DNA of 64,000 nt, taken from contig CM049318.1 of NCBI GenBank assembly GCA_026874595.1, positions 12,445,241-12,509,240 of the forward strand, in the 5' to 3' direction. The translations under genes were made by a program, and so were the position numbers. The notes under the pieces are model-generated. The model saw only the letters and a list, made by a program, of their open reading frames with translations, searched no databases and was not told the DNA's origin. This DNA comes from Sipunculus nudus. Taxonomy: Eukaryota > Annelida > Sipuncula > Golfingiida > Sipunculidae. Shown one piece after another: positions 62,813-64,000 of the stretch (position 1 is its first letter; each line of letters begins with the position of its first letter).

Positions 62813-63155
62813 GTGTGGTACAGTACCATTAAAAAATCAGACGTGCTTAAATACCTGGATGCCAAACTGTCACACCTAACCGCACAAGAAACACAAAACC
62901 TCAAGAACCTGCTGCGGAATTATGAACATTTGTTTAGTGACATTCCAACGCGAACTAACATGTTGTGCCATGACGTCGATGTTGGCGAGGCAAGCGCAGT
63001 CAAGCAACATCCATATAGACTGAATCCAGAAAAGCAAAAGTATCTACAGGACGAGATTCAATATTTGCTGGACAATGATTTTATTGAACCTAGTAACAGT
63101 AACTGGAGTTCACCATGTATTCTTGTGCCAAAACCTGGTGGAAGTTACCGTATGT
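62813..63155 (+). pseudogene. Reverse transcriptase N-terminal fragment (unit 6)
   Basis: Follows the integrase C-terminus on the same strand. It reads through LFSDIPT, HDVDVGEA and KQHPYRLNPEK, then DFIEPSNSNWSSPCILVPKP, the standard opening of Gypsy-type reverse transcriptases. It stops abruptly at GGSYRM, where LTR-like DNA begins (63156). The catalytic YxDD region and RNase H are absent. Units 3-5 keep only the last dozen bases of it. Confidence 0.8.
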
Positions 63156-63959
63156 TGTTACAGGTGCTCTTTTTTATGTGACACGGGCATAACTCCTGTT
63201 GTGGCACTCGTGTCTGGCCGCGTATTCCATTCTATGTTTAATCCGTACTGGTTGAACTCTCGTTGTCATGTTTAGCCTTGGGTTTTCACGCTTGGTCGTG
63301 GTAACGTAATGAGCCTGGTATGTGGAGATACACAGCGCTGTTTTTCTGGAGAATTCCTGAAACGCGTGTAGACTGTGTTGTGCAAGATCTTATAGACAGT
63401 TTGGGAAGTGGAAAATATTCGGCTTGAGGTGTGAAGGTATATAAAGGGGTGTGTTTAGAACGAGAGAGCAGAGAGCAGAGAAGATTCCAGCGGACGCAGA
63501 AGCGTGTGTCAGTTTCTAAGATCTTAAAGATGCGGCAATTATAGATTTTCAAACATTTTCTCATGGATTTTATGCATTTGGACTTCAGTTTACTTTCTGG
63601 GTTGTTGCAAGAACTTTCCACAGGACTGTCATTCTCCGAGAGTTTACATTTAAAGGACTTATCGTTGTGATGGTGTTGCTATCCAGGTACTGTGCACATT
63701 ATTTTATATGTGATTGTATTGACTTGTTGCTGTACCGCTGTTTTACTGTGTAATTGTATTGATTTAGTGTGTTGTAATGGTAGGGTTGTTTTAAGAATAA
63801 ATTATAGTTATTTGTTAAAAAAAACCCACTGACTTCTTTATTCATTCCCCTAGACATTTCACGCTGCCTAGCGTTACAGAATCTGATTTGTTTTTATCTC
63901 CGTTACAAAATTTGTGTTCATCACGCATAAGTGTTCTGTTTATATTAGGTTCCGTAACA
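63156..63959 (+). repeat. LTR-like region (unit 6)
   Basis: TGTTACAGG...CCGTAACA, with TATATAAAGG near 63438, AATAAA near 63796 and an A-run after it. Same sequence as 28090-28899. Confidence 0.6.
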
Positions 63960-63967
63960 TAAAATTT

Positions 63968-64000
63968 TGTTACGAGGACAAATAAGTGAGAGGAAAATCC
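63968..64000. repeat. Right terminal repeat (unit 6), cut by window end
   Basis: Starts TGTTACGAGG exactly as 28908, 40170 and 51451 do. Confidence 0.6.

Larger units (their letters stand above)
54395..64000 (+). repeat. Tandem array unit 6 (partial)
   Basis: Cut by the window end inside the right repeat of the Gypsy-type element. It keeps both the 656 bp (58770-59425) and the 76 bp segments deleted elsewhere and has the least damaged retroelement, so it is an outgroup to units 3-5. Confidence 0.88.
59712..64000 (+). mobile_element. Composite Gypsy-type (Gmr1-like) element, best-preserved copy (unit 6)
   Basis: Order: 156 bp repeat, spacer, truncated repeat (59987-60044), inverted LTR fragment (about 60045-60115), CCHC-like motif, acidic frame, aspartic protease, integrase with zinc finger, catalytic core and GPY/F-type C-terminus, start of reverse transcriptase, LTR-like region 63156-63959, and right 156 bp repeat from 63968 (cut by the window). 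Reverse transcriptase lies after integrase, which within Ty3/Gypsy relatives marks the Gmr1 type. Most of the reverse transcriptase and all RNase H are missing, so it is non-autonomous and dead. It keeps about 700 bp that units 3-5 have lost. Confidence 0.82.

Noticed and set aside
1-64000. CRISPR array or bacterial operon
   Set aside because: Repeats are kilobase-scale gene units and transposons; GT-AG introns and AATAAA signals show a eukaryotic genome.

Overview
The window is animal nuclear DNA: AT-rich, with intron-containing genes, polyadenylation signals, a long-terminal-repeat (LTR) retrotransposon, a LINE and several inverted-repeat DNA transposons. The repeat content and the protease type suggest an invertebrate, most likely a mollusc or another lophotrochozoan. 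That placement is inference, because no host marker gene is present.

The backbone is a head-to-tail array of six copies of one six-exon gene, all on the + strand. The gene encodes a secreted S1-family serine protease of chymotrypsin/elastase type, 271 residues long. Copy 1 (1-2241, 5' end outside the window) is a divergent pseudogene. Copy 2 (7905-10200) and copies 3, 4 and 5 (20584-22883, 31923-34221, 43189-45487) have intact reading frames, and copies 3-5 predict identical proteins. Copy 6 (54395-56698) is intact except for an in-frame TGA that removes the catalytic serine. Start codons are 12.7, 11.3, 11.3 and 11.2 kb apart. Each repeat unit carries the same flanks: a TATA/GATA-type promoter, an AATAAA signal, a tRNA-like element, a 101-105 bp hAT-like MITE and about 2.5 kb of non-coding upstream DNA.

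Units differ by datable insertions and deletions. Unit 1 has a 1753 bp element with 18 bp inverted repeats and TTAA target duplications (2710-4462). Unit 2 has a 5'-truncated L1/Tx1-like LINE with an A-rich tail and a 10 bp target duplication (12610-16960). Units 3-6 share a dead Ty3/Gypsy-type element at one site that is empty in units 1 and 2. Units 3-5 share a 656 bp deletion and extra lesions in the retroelement, and units 4-5 share a further 76 bp deletion. The duplication order can therefore be read from the sequence, and the dead retroelement was multiplied passively with the protease units.

The best-preserved retroelement copy (unit 6) has the order CCHC - protease - integrase - start of reverse transcriptase. 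Integrase before reverse transcriptase is the Ty1/copia order, although the protein sequences look Ty3/Gypsy. This is the hallmark of Gmr1-type elements. The composite insertion is bounded by 156 bp TGTTACG...CGTAACA direct repeats carrying antisense tRNA-like promoter boxes.

The working genes are the proteases: probably abundant secreted digestive enzymes whose dosage is raised by tandem duplication. Nothing here looks like a CRISPR, toxin or defence system.
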